Counted from the stretch's first letter, positions 1 through 8,317 are shown. The stretch is DNA of 23,189 nt from an uncultured Collinsella sp. (GCA_902489955.1 CABUBY010000015.1:1-23189); one strand, 5' to 3'. A program made the numbers and translations. Notes: generated from the sequence alone by a model not told the origin.

Positions 1-1
1 G

Positions 2-463
2 GAGGTGGCCGAGAAGCTCGGGTTCGCCGATGTCATCGTGTTCGGCTCATCGGAGACCGGCACGGGCCGGCGCGGGCTGCACTCGGCGCTCGAGAACGTC
101 TACGAGTCGCTCGTGGGCGCACTGTACCTGGATGCCGGCTGGGACGTTGCAGCGGAGTTTATCCATCGTACGCTTAAGCCGCATTTGGCTTCCGAGCGCG
201 CCGAGCATCCCGCGAACCCCAAGTCGTTTTTGCAGGAGTGCGTGCAAGCCGACGGTCACGAGCCCCCGGCGTATAAGCTCGTTGGCTCCGAGGGCCCGGC
301 GCATGCGCCCACCTTTACCGCCGTGGTGCTCATCGATGGCATTCGCCAGGGTCGCGGCACCGGTTCCTCTAAGAAGGAAGCCGAGGGAGCCGCCGCGCTC
401 GAAGCGCTCGACCGCATGGGTTACACCACCAACGGCGTGATTCTGAACAAGAAGCACGTGTAA
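2..463 (+). CDS. rnc: Ribonuclease III, C-terminal part (5' end outside window)
   Basis: Endonuclease that cleaves double-stranded RNA in rRNA and mRNA processing. The reading frame is open from the first bases, so about 153 C-terminal residues are visible and the true start lies upstream. The fragment starts late in the catalytic domain: ENVYESLVGALYLDAGW matches the last conserved RNase III helix, whose Glu (in YESLVGAL) is a metal-binding catalytic residue. A double-stranded RNA-binding domain follows, from about NPKSFLQE to the end, with the typical GSSKKEAEGAAALEAL helix. The GTG at position 5 is simply an internal codon. The stop lies 10 bp before smc, and rnc-smc-ftsY is a common order in Gram-positive bacteria, so co-transcription is likely. 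Confidence 0.95.
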   Translation, partial: EVAEKLGFADVIVFGSSETGTGRRGLHSALENVYESLVGALYLDAGWDVAAEFIHRTLKPHLASERAEHPANPKSFLQECVQADGHEPPAYKLVGSEGPAHAPTFTAVVLIDGIRQGRGTGSSKKEAEGAAALEALDRMGYTTNGVILNKKHV

Positions 464-473
464 GCGAGGAACC

Positions 474-3400
474 GTGTATCTCAAGTCCCTCACGCTCAAA
501 GGGTTCAAGTCGTTTGCCGACCGCGCCCATATGACGTTTGAGCCGGGCCTGACCGTCATCGTCGGTCCCAACGGCTCGGGAAAATCGAACATCTCCGACT
601 CAATTCTGTGGGTCCTGGGCGAGCAGAGCGCCAAGCAGCTGCGCGGCCAGGCCATGGAGGACGTCATCTTCTCGGGCTCGTCAGCGCGCAAGCCGGTGGG
701 TGTCGCCGAGGTCACGCTGGTGCTCGATAACTCGGACCATATGCTGCCCGTCGATTTTGACGAGGTCGCCATCACCCGTCGCATGTATCGCTCGGGCGAA
801 AGCGAGTACCTCATCAACTCGAGTCCGTGCCGCCTGATGGACATTCAAGACATCCTGCATGATTCGGGCCTGGGCAAGGATACGCATTCCATCATCAGCC
901 AGGGCAAGCTCGATGCCATTTTGCAGAGCCGCCCCGAGGAGCGCCGCGCCCTCATCGAGGAGGCCGCCGGCATTTCTAAGCACAAGCGCCGCAAGGAGCG
1001 CGCGCTCAAAAAGATTAAGTCGATGGACGAACACCTGACGCGTGCCCGCGACATCAATAAGGAAATCGCTCGTCAGCTGCGACCGCTGGAGCGTCAGGTC
1101 GATCGCGCGCGCAAGTACAAAGAGCTGTCCTCGCGCGCGAACGAGCTTACGCAGATGCTAGCCGTCGACGAGCTGCGTTCGCTGCAGTCGCAGTGGAACG
1201 ATCTGGAGAGCCGCTCCAAGGAAGGTGCCGCCGAGCTGGAGCTTGCGCAGTACCGCATGGGCGAAAAGGAGCGCGAGCTCGAGAAGCTCCAGGTTATGCT
1301 CGAGGAAAAAGGCTTGTTTGTGGGCGACCTGGGCGAGCAGCGCCGTCATATGCAAGATGTGGTCGGCCGCATTAACTCCGACATGCGCCTGCTCGAGGAA
1401 AAGGGCCACAACATGGTGTCGCGCCTGTCTGACATGCGCGGGCAGATTTCGAGCTCCGAGCATCAGCGACGTCGCGTGGTCGAGGAGCTCGAGGACGCGC
1501 GTGCGCAGCTTGAGGAAGTGACCGGTGCGCACATGCAGGCCCAGGAGGACGTTGACGCCGCTGGTCCTGCCGCCGCCGAGCTCCACGAGCGGCGCGTGGC
1601 GCTCGACAATCAGATTTCGCAGCTTACGCGTGAGCAACGCGATGTGCAGCGCGTAGCCGATAATGCCGCGCTCGAGCTCGCCAAGGTGAAGGATTCCTTG
1701 AGCAATTCCGAGGTCGAGGACAACATGTATGCCTCGCGCCTGGAGCAGATTGACGAGCAGCTCGAGGAGGTCACGGCCTCGCTTGAGAGCCGTCGCGACC
1801 GCGCGGAGGAGCTTGAGGGCGCTCTTGAGGAAGCGCGCCAGGCTCAGGTCGATGCGCGTGAGGCCACCGAGACCGCACGCGCGGCCCTGAAGGACCTGCG
1901 TGCCCGCGAGAGCGAGGCGCGCAACAAGTTGTCCGAGGTGCGCTCGGAGCTTGCCAGTCATAAGAAACTCGATGCCCGCATGGCCGACAGCTCGCCGCTC
2001 GTAAGCCGGCTGGTGGGTGCGCTGGGCGACGATGTCTCGGGTCGTCTGGGCGACGTGCTCGAGGCCCCGCGCGAGCTTGAGGGCCTGGTTGAGCAATTGC
2101 TCGCCGGCGATATCGATGCGCTTCTGTTCGACGATACGTCTGCGCTTGAGCGTGCCAGTCGTGCCGCTCTGGACCAGAAGAAGGCCTCGGGCGAGGCACT
2201 GCTGGTGGCGCGCGACGTGAGCGGCTCTACCGCCGCTGAGGGCGCTGCCGGTACCCGTCTGGTTGATCGTCTGTCCGTACGCGCAGGCTACGGTCCCGTC
2301 GTCGAGGCGTTGCTCGGCGGCTATTACGTCGTGGACGATCTTGCTGCCGCGCTGTCGGCGCCGGTCGTTGAAGGCGTGACTTACGTGACCCCCGATGGCG
2401 CCCGCGTCGCCTGCGGCGGCCTGGTGCGCGTGGGGCTTGATGCCGGCGAGGCTTCGGGTGCCTTGGAGCGCAAGCGCCGCATCCGTGAGCTCGAGGGCCT
2501 GGAACCCGATCTGGCTGCCATCTTTGAGCATGCTTCGGACCAAGTCGTTGAGGCCAACGCTGCCGTCGAGGAGGCCCGTGCCGCCGAGGGCGATGCCGCC
2601 GGTGAGATCGCCCGTCTTGAGGGCGAGCGCCGCTCGCTGCTCTCCGAGATCGGCCGCCTGGAGCAAAGCGCCAACAATGCCGAGGTCGAGCGCGTGCGCA
2701 TCTCCAAGCGCCGCGAGCAGGCTGCCGAGGCCGTTCGTGTCGCGCGCCCGCGCGTTGACGAGCTCACCCGTTCGCGTGACGAGGCGCGTGCACAGGCAAG
2801 CGACCTGGGTCTCCAGATTGCCGAGGCCAACGATGAGCTCGATCGCGTTCGCCGTGACGATTCCGAGGCCGCCGGTAAGCTCGCCGATGCCAAGGTGCGC
2901 CTGGCCCAGACGAGCGAGCGCCTACGTTCGCTGAAGGGCCGCGTGCCCGACCTTGAGCATCGTCTTGAGGGCATTGACCGTCGTATCCGCGGAACACGCC
3001 AGGCCTCGCGCTCGCTCGAGCTGCTGCGCCTGCGCGTCGATCCCATGCACGAACGCTATTCTGCCCTGTTGGAACGCGCGTCGGATTGGGCAGCGCGCCT
3101 GCGTGACCAGGCCTCTCTGGAGGAGGCGGACTCCGCTTCGCTCAAGAAGACCATCGAGGATGCCAAGGCAGAGGTTGCCCGCGCTAAGGAGCGAGTCGAT
3201 ACCGCCTCTGCCACGCAAAACGAGTTCAAGGTCGCGCGTGGCAAGCTCGAGGTGCAGGTCGAGGCTGCCATCAAGGCCATTACCGCCGATGGCACGACGG
3301 TGCTCGAGGAAGCGCTCATGCTTCCTGCTCCCACCGACCGCGACGCCGCCGAGCGCGAGCTCAACCAGCTTGTGCGTCAGATCAACAATCTGGGCCCCGT

Positions 3401-4010
3401 GAACCAGGTTGCCATGGAGGAGTACGAGCAGCTCAAGCGCCGCGCCGATTACATCGAGGAGCAGCTGGCCGATCTGGAGAGCGCGCGCAAGGCGCTCACC
3501 AAGATCACGGTGGCCATTGATCGTAAGATGCGGAAGGCCTTCCTGGTGACGTTTGAGAAGGTCGACGCGAACTTCCGCGAGATCTTCGCTATGCTCTTCC
3601 CGGGCGGCCAGGCTCATCTGGAGATGACCGATCCCGAGCATCCTGCCGAGACGGGTATCGAGGTCGTGGCGCAGCCGCGCGGCAAGCGCATCACCAAGAT
3701 GATGCTCATGTCGGGCGGCGAGAAGAGTCTGACGGCGCTCGCCCTGCTCTTTGCCGTGTATCGCACGCGCACGGTGCCGTTCTATGTGCTGGACGAGGTC
3801 GAGGCGGCGCTCGATGACGCCAACCTGTCCAAGCTCATCGGCGCGCTCGATGTGTTGCGTTCCGATACGCAGCTCTTGGTTATCTCGCATCAGCGCCGTA
3901 CTATGGAGGACGCTGACGTCCTCTATGGCGTCTCGATGCAAGCCGACGGCGTCAGTCGCGTCGTCTCGCAAAAACTCGATCGCGAAACCGGAAAGGTCGT
4001 GAATACATAA
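474..4010 (+). CDS. smc: Chromosome segregation/condensation protein SMC
   Basis: ATPase that forms the core of the SMC-ScpAB condensin and organises the chromosome. It has 1178 residues, the usual family size. The N-terminal head has Walker A GPNGSGKS (residues 31-38) and a Q-loop at Gln51 (GEQSAKQLRG). Two long Glu/Arg/Ala-rich coiled-coil arms flank a hinge at roughly residues 500-660. The C-terminal head carries the ABC signature SGGEK (1080-1084), Walker B FYVLDE (about 1103-1108) and a switch His in VISHQ. The GTG start is chosen because MYLKSLTLKGFKSFADR is the canonical N-terminus and AGGA lies just upstream. The stop overlaps the ftsY start by one base (TAATG), which implies translational coupling. 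Confidence 0.98.
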   Translation: MYLKSLTLKGFKSFADRAHMTFEPGLTVIVGPNGSGKSNISDSILWVLGEQSAKQLRGQAMEDVIFSGSSARKPVGVAEVTLVLDNSDHMLPVDFDEVAITRRMYRSGESEYLINSSPCRLMDIQDILHDSGLGKDTHSIISQGKLDAILQSRPEERRALIEEAAGISKHKRRKERALKKIKSMDEHLTRARDINKEIARQLRPLERQVDRARKYKELSSRANELTQMLAVDELRSLQSQWNDLESRSKEGAAELELAQYRMGEKERELEKLQVMLEEKGLFVGDLGEQRRHMQDVVGRINSDMRLLEEKGHNMVSRLSDMRGQISSSEHQRRRVVEELEDARAQLEEVTGAHMQAQEDVDAAGPAAAELHERRVALDNQISQLTREQRDVQRVADNAALELAKVKDSLSNSEVEDNMYASRLEQIDEQLEEVTASLESRRDRAEELEGALEEARQAQVDAREATETARAALKDLRARESEARNKLSEVRSELASHKKLDARMADSSPLVSRLVGALGDDVSGRLGDVLEAPRELEGLVEQLLAGDIDALLFDDTSALERASRAALDQKKASGEALLVARDVSGSTAAEGAAGTRLVDRLSVRAGYGPVVEALLGGYYVVDDLAAALSAPVVEGVTYVTPDGARVACGGLVRVGLDAGEASGALERKRRIRELEGLEPDLAAIFEHASDQVVEANAAVEEARAAEGDAAGEIARLEGERRSLLSEIGRLEQSANNAEVERVRISKRREQAAEAVRVARPRVDELTRSRDEARAQASDLGLQIAEANDELDRVRRDDSEAAGKLADAKVRLAQTSERLRSLKGRVPDLEHRLEGIDRRIRGTRQASRSLELLRLRVDPMHERYSALLERASDWAARLRDQASLEEADSASLKKTIEDAKAEVARAKERVDTASATQNEFKVARGKLEVQVEAAIKAITADGTTVLEEALMLPAPTDRDAAERELNQLVRQINNLGPVNQVAMEEYEQLKRRADYIEEQLADLESARKALTKITVAIDRKMRKAFLVTFEKVDANFREIFAMLFPGGQAHLEMTDPEHPAETGIEVVAQPRGKRITKMMLMSGGEKSLTALALLFAVYRTRTVPFYVLDEVEAALDDANLSKLIGALDVLRSDTQLLVISHQRRTMEDADVLYGVSMQADGVSRVVSQKLDRETGKVVNT

Positions 4011-4927
4011 TGGGATTCTTCGATGCTCTCTCGCGCGGACTTGAGCGAAGCCGCGAGGCCCTCAACGAGGTCTTCTACTTTGGCGGTGAGGTCGACGAGG
4101 ATTTTTGGGAGGACCTGGAGGACACCCTCGTCATGGGTGACATGGGCGCCGAGATCGCCATTCAGGTCTCCGATGACCTGCGCGATGCCGCGGCCAAGAA
4201 GAACCTCAAGACCGCTCCACAGCTTCGCCGTGCCCTGGCCGAGCAGCTTGAGCAGCACTTTGTGCCCATCGAGCGCGATCCGTTCTCCGATACGCCGAGC
4301 TGCGTGCTGTTTGTGGGCATTAACGGTGCCGGCAAGACCACGACGGTCGGTAAGATCGCGAGCGCCATGGCCGCCCGCGGCAAGAACGTCGTGATCGGTT
4401 CGGCCGATACCTTCCGTGCTGCCGCTATCGAGCAGCTCGATGTGTGGGGCCAGCGCGCTGGCGTCCCCGTCATCAAGCGCGACCGCGGCTCCGACCCGGC
4501 AAGTGTTTGCTACGACGTGCTCGACGAGGCCGACAAGCGCGGCAGCGACCTGGTGCTTATCGATACCGCCGGCCGTCTACACACGAGCCCTGAGCTCATG
4601 CGCGAGCTTGCCAAGGTGGTCAATGTGACCCGTAAGCGCGCCGCCAATATGGCCGCCGGTCCCATGCCGGTTTCGGTCGTGCTTGTGATCGACGCCGCGA
4701 CGGGCCAAAACGGTCTGAACCAGGCGCTCGAGTTTAACGAGGCGCTGGGCCTGGACGGTATTATCATGACTAAGCTCGACGGCACGGCTAAGGGCGGCAT
4801 CGCCATGGCCGTGGCCGAGAAGCTCAAGCTCCCGATCCTGCGCATCGGCGTGGGCGAGCAGGTCGATGACCTGCAGGAGTTCAATGCCAAAGATTTCTGC
4901 CGCGCCCTGGTGGGCGAGTCCAATTAA
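4010..4927 (+). CDS. ftsY: Signal recognition particle receptor FtsY
   Basis: SRP receptor GTPase that docks ribosome-SRP complexes at the membrane. The 305 residues contain essentially only the N and G domains. The long acidic A domain of the E. coli protein is absent, as is usual in Gram-positives, although the first 45 residues are rich in acidic and aromatic residues (GGEVDEDFWEDLED). GTPase motifs visible are G1 GINGAGKTT (103-111), DTFRAAA (133-139), DTAGR (185-189) and TKLDGTAKGG (254-263). The last motif and the DTFRAAAIEQL segment separate it from Ffh. Its ATG overlaps the smc stop, and ffh begins 10 bp downstream, so SRP and its receptor are made from neighbouring genes. Confidence 0.97.
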   Translation: MGFFDALSRGLERSREALNEVFYFGGEVDEDFWEDLEDTLVMGDMGAEIAIQVSDDLRDAAAKKNLKTAPQLRRALAEQLEQHFVPIERDPFSDTPSCVLFVGINGAGKTTTVGKIASAMAARGKNVVIGSADTFRAAAIEQLDVWGQRAGVPVIKRDRGSDPASVCYDVLDEADKRGSDLVLIDTAGRLHTSPELMRELAKVVNVTRKRAANMAAGPMPVSVVLVIDAATGQNGLNQALEFNEALGLDGIIMTKLDGTAKGGIAMAVAEKLKLPILRIGVGEQVDDLQEFNAKDFCRALVGESN

Positions 4928-4937
4928 GGAGTGACTA

Positions 4938-6413
4938 GTGTTTGATTCCCTGAGCGATCGCCTCAACGACACATTTGACCGCCTGCGCGGCAAGGGCAAG
5001 CTGACCGAGGCCGATATTACTTCGGCCATGCGCGATATTCGCATGGCGCTGCTCGAGGCCGACGTTAACTTTAAGGTCGTCAAGGAGTTCGTCGCCAAGA
5101 CCAAGGAGCGCTGCATGACCGCAGAGGTCATGGAGTCGCTGTCGCCGGCGCAAAACGTCGTCAAGATCGTGCTCGACGAGCTCACCGAGATGCTCGGCTC
5201 CACCGAGAGCAAGCTCGTCTTTAGTAACCGCATTCCCAATGTCATCATGCTCGTGGGCCTGCAGGGCTCCGGTAAGACCACGGCGGCCGTAAAGCTGGCT
5301 TACCTGCTCAAGAAGCAGGGCCGCTCGCCGCTGCTCGCCGCGTGCGACGTCTATCGTCCCGCCGCTGCCGACCAGCTGGCCACGCTCGGTGGCGAGATCG
5401 GCGTGCCGGTCTTCCGCGGTGACGGCGCGCACCCGGTTGACATTGCCAAGGGTGCCATCCAGGAGGCCGTCGACCACCTGCGCGATGTGGTTATCGTCGA
5501 TACCGCCGGTCGTCTGCAGATTGATGAGCAGATGATGCAGGAGGCCGTGGACATCAAGAAGGCCGTCAAGCCCGATCAGGTGCTGATGGTCGTCGATGCC
5601 ATGACCGGCCAGGATATCGTCAACGTCGTCTCGACCTTCGCCGAGCGCACCGACTTTGACGGCGTGATCATCTCCAAGCTCGACGGCGACGCCCGTGGCG
5701 GCGGCGCGCTTTCCGTGCGCCAGGTGACCGGCAAGCCCATCAAGTTCGTGAGCATGGGCGAGAAGCCCGATTCGCTGGAGCCGTTCTACCCCGACCGCAT
5801 GGCCAAGCGCATCTTGGGCATGGGCGATGTTGTCGGCATCATCGAGAAGGCCCAGGAGGCCGCCGATGCCGAGCAGCTCGAGGCCGCCGAGCGCATGCTG
5901 CGCGAGGGCTTTACCATGAACGACATGCTCGACCAGATGAAGGCCGTCAAGAAGATGGGCGGCATGAAGGGCATTCTGGGCATGCTCCCCGGTGGCCAGC
6001 GTGCGCTCAACCAGATGGGTGGCAACCTGGACGAAGGCATCTTCGACAAGAACGAGGCCATCATCATGTCGATGACCAAGGAGGAGCGCCTTCGTCCCTC
6101 CATCATCAACGGTCAGCGTCGCGCCCGCATCGCCAAGGGCGCCGGCGTGACCCCCACCGAGGTCAATAGCCTTATGAAGCAGTGGGGCGAGATGAATAAG
6201 ATGATGGGCCGCATGCGCTCGATGGCCAATCAGGCGCAGGCCGGCGGCAAGAAGGGCAAGAAGGGTAAGAAGGGCAAAAAGATGCGCATGCCCAATATTC
6301 CCGGTCTGGATGCCATGGGCCTGGGCGGCATGGGCGGACTTGGGACGGGCGGTCCTAAGTCCGATATGGATCTGCTGCGCCAGATGGAAGCGCAGATGCG
6401 CAATAAGAAGTAA
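4938..6413 (+). CDS. ffh: Signal recognition particle protein Ffh (SRP54)
   Basis: GTPase and signal-sequence-binding subunit of SRP; with 4.5S/6S RNA it brings nascent membrane proteins to FtsY. The 491 residues have an N domain, a G domain with GLQGSGKTT (107-115), DVYRPAAADQL, DTAGR (188-192) and SKLDGDARGG (246-255), and a Met-rich M domain from about residue 300 with MNDMLDQMKAVKKMGGMKG and RRARIAKGAG for RNA and signal binding. The GTG start is supported by AAGGAG at 4926-4931. The tail after the M domain has a short Gly-Lys-Lys repeat (about residues 436-449) and then a Gly/Met-rich stretch. A perfect hairpin follows the stop. Confidence 0.97.
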   Translation: MFDSLSDRLNDTFDRLRGKGKLTEADITSAMRDIRMALLEADVNFKVVKEFVAKTKERCMTAEVMESLSPAQNVVKIVLDELTEMLGSTESKLVFSNRIPNVIMLVGLQGSGKTTAAVKLAYLLKKQGRSPLLAACDVYRPAAADQLATLGGEIGVPVFRGDGAHPVDIAKGAIQEAVDHLRDVVIVDTAGRLQIDEQMMQEAVDIKKAVKPDQVLMVVDAMTGQDIVNVVSTFAERTDFDGVIISKLDGDARGGGALSVRQVTGKPIKFVSMGEKPDSLEPFYPDRMAKRILGMGDVVGIIEKAQEAADAEQLEAAERMLREGFTMNDMLDQMKAVKKMGGMKGILGMLPGGQRALNQMGGNLDEGIFDKNEAIIMSMTKEERLRPSIINGQRRARIAKGAGVTPTEVNSLMKQWGEMNKMMGRMRSMANQAQAGGKKGKKGKKGKKMRMPNIPGLDAMGLGGMGGLGTGGPKSDMDLLRQMEAQMRNKK

Positions 6414-6436
6414 CGACTGGTAGAGTCGTGTATGGC

Positions 6437-6470
6437 GAAGGCCGCCTGGATGGTATTCCAGGCGGCCTTC
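6437..6470 (+). terminator. Terminator hairpin after ffh
   Basis: A perfect 14-bp GC-rich stem, GAAGGCCGCCTGGA pairing with TCCAGGCGGCCTTC, closes on a 6-nt loop 23 bp after the ffh stop. The downstream run is only mildly T-rich on the + strand (GTCGTTGG). It sits between convergent ffh and the minus-strand DUF134-NifX gene, so it could serve both directions. Confidence 0.75.
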
Positions 6471-6528
6471 GTCGTTGGTGCGTTATATGTTGTGTGAGCA
6501 GACGCGTGATGGCATCGATTGCCTGCTG

Positions 6529-7293
6529 TTAGTGGCAGCTGCAGCCCTCGTGACCCTCGTTCTCGTGATGGCCGTGGCAACCGCAGGATCCGCCGTGCTC
6601 ATGGATGTGCTCGTGGTCGTGGCCATGGCAGTCGCAGGTGGCCTCGCCGGTCTGCGCGAGCGTGCCGGCAATGAGCGCCTCGACGCATGCGTCGCAGTTA
6701 CCCTGGGCGCCTGCATAGACCTTAATGCCGGCCTGGGTAAGCGCGTTGATGGCGCCGCCGCCGATGCCGCCGCAGATGAGCGTGTCCACGCCGCCGTTGG
6801 CGAGCAGGCCCGCCAGGGCGCCGTGACCGGTGCCGCCGGTGCCTACGACCTGCTCGTTGAGCACCTTGCCGTCCTGGATGTCGTAGATCTTGAACTGTTC
6901 GCTGCGGCCAAAGTGCATAAAGATGTTGCCGTTGTCGTACGTGGTTGCCACCCTCATGGTGTCGACCTCCTTTGCTGGCCATGCGGCCGTTGTCGTGGTG
7001 ATGGGGGAGTATGCGATATTGCCGCCCTCGATGACAATCGCCCGTCCATTGACCAACGCGTTTGCCACCTTGCGATGCGCGCGGCTGCAGATTGCCGCCA
7101 CCGTGGTGCGGGCAATGCCCATGTGTTGGGCGACTGCATCTTGGTTAAGGCCTTCCAAGTCGCACAGGCGCAGCACCTCGAGCTCGTCGACTGTCATATC
7201 GATGGCATCGCCGCTCGCCAGGCCATCGGGGGTAAAACCGCGATATTCGGGGATGATCCCGACGTGGCGCAGTTTTTCGCGTCTTCCTGCCAT
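6529..7293 (-). CDS. DUF134 DNA-binding domain fused to NifX/NifB-type cofactor-binding domain with His/Cys-rich tail
   Basis: Predicted one-component regulator or metal-cluster-binding protein of 254 residues. Residues 1-92 match the DUF134 family: a basic start, MTVDELEVLRLCDLEGLNQD, then a sigma-like helix-turn-helix (QDAVAQHMGIARTTVAAICSRAHRKV). Residues 113-215 are a dinitrogenase iron-molybdenum cofactor-binding (NifX/NifB/NafY) domain with MRVATTYDNG, HFGRSEQFKIYDI and LICGGIGGGAINAL. The tail (219-254) is packed with His and Cys, including three CxC-type motifs, and probably binds metal. The ATG at 7293 is preferred over GTG at 7299 because AAGGAG ends 5 nt upstream of it. No nitrogenase genes are nearby, so a role outside nitrogen fixation is likely but unknown. 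The domain junction carries a strong internal ribosome binding site and start (see 6955-6973). Upstream direct repeats may be its operators. Confidence 0.88.
   Translation of the reverse strand: MAGRREKLRHVGIIPEYRGFTPDGLASGDAIDMTVDELEVLRLCDLEGLNQDAVAQHMGIARTTVAAICSRAHRKVANALVNGRAIVIEGGNIAYSPITTTTAAWPAKEVDTMRVATTYDNGNIFMHFGRSEQFKIYDIQDGKVLNEQVVGTGGTGHGALAGLLANGGVDTLICGGIGGGAINALTQAGIKVYAGAQGNCDACVEALIAGTLAQTGEATCDCHGHDHEHIHEHGGSCGCHGHHENEGHEGCSCH
6955..6973 (-). promoter_or_regulatory. Internal Shine-Dalgarno and ATG at the DUF134/NifX domain junction
   Basis: On the minus strand AAAGGAGGT (6965-6973) lies 7 nt before an in-frame ATG (6957-6955), which encodes Met113 of the fusion. This is a near-perfect anti-16S match at ideal spacing and falls exactly where the NifX domain begins (MRVATTYDNG). 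Translation from here would give a stand-alone 142-residue NifX-type protein with the His/Cys-rich tail (6529-6957). Whether it is used cannot be told from sequence. Confidence 0.6.
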
Positions 7294-7310
7294 GCGCACT
7301 CCTTATCTTA

Positions 7311-7390
7311 CATATGTCAACAATAGAATAGCGAACGTGCAGATTTGCGCAATGAATTTCTGGCATATGTCAGAAAATGATGGCTTATGT
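7311..7390. repeat. Direct repeats CATATGTCA in the DUF134-NifX/thyA intergenic region
   Basis: CATATGTCA occurs at 7311-7319 and again at 7364-7372, 53 bp apart, which is about five helical turns. A degenerate copy (TGGCTTATGT at 7381-7390 beside TGGCATATGT at 7361-7370) follows 20 bp further on. On the minus strand the sites read TGACATATG and bracket a candidate promoter for the DUF134 gene. They look like operators for a self-regulating DNA-binding protein; this is inference. Confidence 0.5.
7325..7352 (-). promoter_or_regulatory. Candidate promoter of the DUF134-NifX gene
   Basis: Reading the minus strand, TTGCGC (-35-like, 7352-7347) and TATTCT (-10-like, 7330-7325) are separated by 16 bp. 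The predicted transcription start would fall near 7318, on top of the proximal TGACATATG site, while the distal copy lies upstream of -35. The match to consensus is modest. Confidence 0.35.
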
Positions 7391-7419
7391 TTGGGCTGTG
7401 GGGCCGCGTGCGCCTGGGC

Positions 7420-7425
7420 TACAAT
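7420..7425 (+). promoter_or_regulatory. Candidate -10 element for thyA-folA
   Basis: TACAAT, a five-of-six match to the -10 consensus, lies 34 bp before the thyA start codon. No good -35 is seen at the normal distance, so this is a weak assignment. Confidence 0.35.
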
Positions 7426-7459
7426 GAATCTCGCTTGTAGGCGACTGACAGGAGGGTCA

Positions 7460-8308
7460 ATGAGCAAAGCTGATCAACAGTTTGTAGCCATGTGCCGCGA
7501 TATCTTGGACCATGGCACCACCACCGAGGGCCAAAAGGTCCGCCCGGTGTGGGAGGACGGCACCCCCGCCTATACCATTAAAAACTTTGGCGTCACGGCG
7601 CGCTACGACCTGCGCGAGGAGTTCCCTGCGCTTACGCTGCGTCGCACGGCTCTTAAGTCTGCGATGGACGAGATCCTGTGGATCTATCAAAAGAAGTCTA
7701 ATAACGTCCATGACCTCAACAGCCATATTTGGGACGAGTGGGCCGACGAGACCGGCTCTATCGGTAAGGCCTACGGTTATCAGATTGGGCAGAAGAGCCA
7801 TTATGCCGAAGGTGATTTTGACCAGATGGACCGCGTGCTGTACGACCTCAAGCACACGCCGTACAGCCGCCGCATTATGACGAACACCTATGTGTTCAGC
7901 GACTTGTCCGAGATGCACCTGTATCCGTGCGCGTACAGCGTGACGTATAACGTGACGCAGCGTCCGCAGGACGATAAGCCCACGCTCAACATGATTCTCA
8001 ACCAGCGCAGCCAGGATATTTTGGCCGCAAACAACTGGAACGTGTGCCAGTACGCCATTCTGCTCATGATGGTTGCGCAGTCGGTCGATATGATTCCTGG
8101 CGAGCTGCTGCACGTGATCGCCGACGCCCATATCTACGACCGTCATGTCGATATCGTACGCGAGCTTATCGAGCGTCCGCAGTTTGCGGCGCCTAAGGTA
8201 ACGCTGAACCCCGACGTGCACGATTTCTATGCGTTTACGACCGACGACCTGATCGTGGAGGGCTACGAGCACGGCCCGCAGGTCAAGAACATTCCCATCG
8301 CGGTGTAG
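7460..8308 (+). CDS. thyA: Thymidylate synthase ThyA
   Basis: Converts dUMP to dTMP using methylene-tetrahydrofolate, producing dihydrofolate. The 282 residues hold the nucleophile Cys157 in LYPCAYSV, the phosphate-binding QRSQD (182-186), and the dUMP-binding HVIADAHIYDRH. The usual FNIA segment is replaced by NNWNVCQYAIL, which I recall as typical of a branch found in Clostridia and relatives. The start at 7460 follows GGAGG (7451-7455) at 4-nt spacing; the frame stays open far upstream, but only this ATG has a ribosome site and the family N-terminus. folA follows directly, so the dihydrofolate made here is recycled by the next gene product. Confidence 0.96.
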   Translation: MSKADQQFVAMCRDILDHGTTTEGQKVRPVWEDGTPAYTIKNFGVTARYDLREEFPALTLRRTALKSAMDEILWIYQKKSNNVHDLNSHIWDEWADETGSIGKAYGYQIGQKSHYAEGDFDQMDRVLYDLKHTPYSRRIMTNTYVFSDLSEMHLYPCAYSVTYNVTQRPQDDKPTLNMILNQRSQDILAANNWNVCQYAILLMMVAQSVDMIPGELLHVIADAHIYDRHVDIVRELIERPQFAAPKVTLNPDVHDFYAFTTDDLIVEGYEHGPQVKNIPIAV

Positions 8309-8317
8309 GTGGCGGGC

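Noticed and set aside
1158..2666. 502-residue minus-strand frame inside smc
   Set aside because: It is Leu/Ala/Arg-biased antisense of a GC-rich coiled coil, without recognisable motifs; smc covers the region convincingly.
6475..7326. Long + strand reading frames opposite the DUF134-NifX gene
   Set aside because: They have no ribosome site or family match; the minus-strand protein has clear conserved domains, so these are shadows.
7640..8100. Unusual NNWNVCQYAIL in thymidylate synthase
   Set aside because: I recall this as a known branch feature in Clostridia-like sequences; catalytic Cys and dUMP-binding residues are present.
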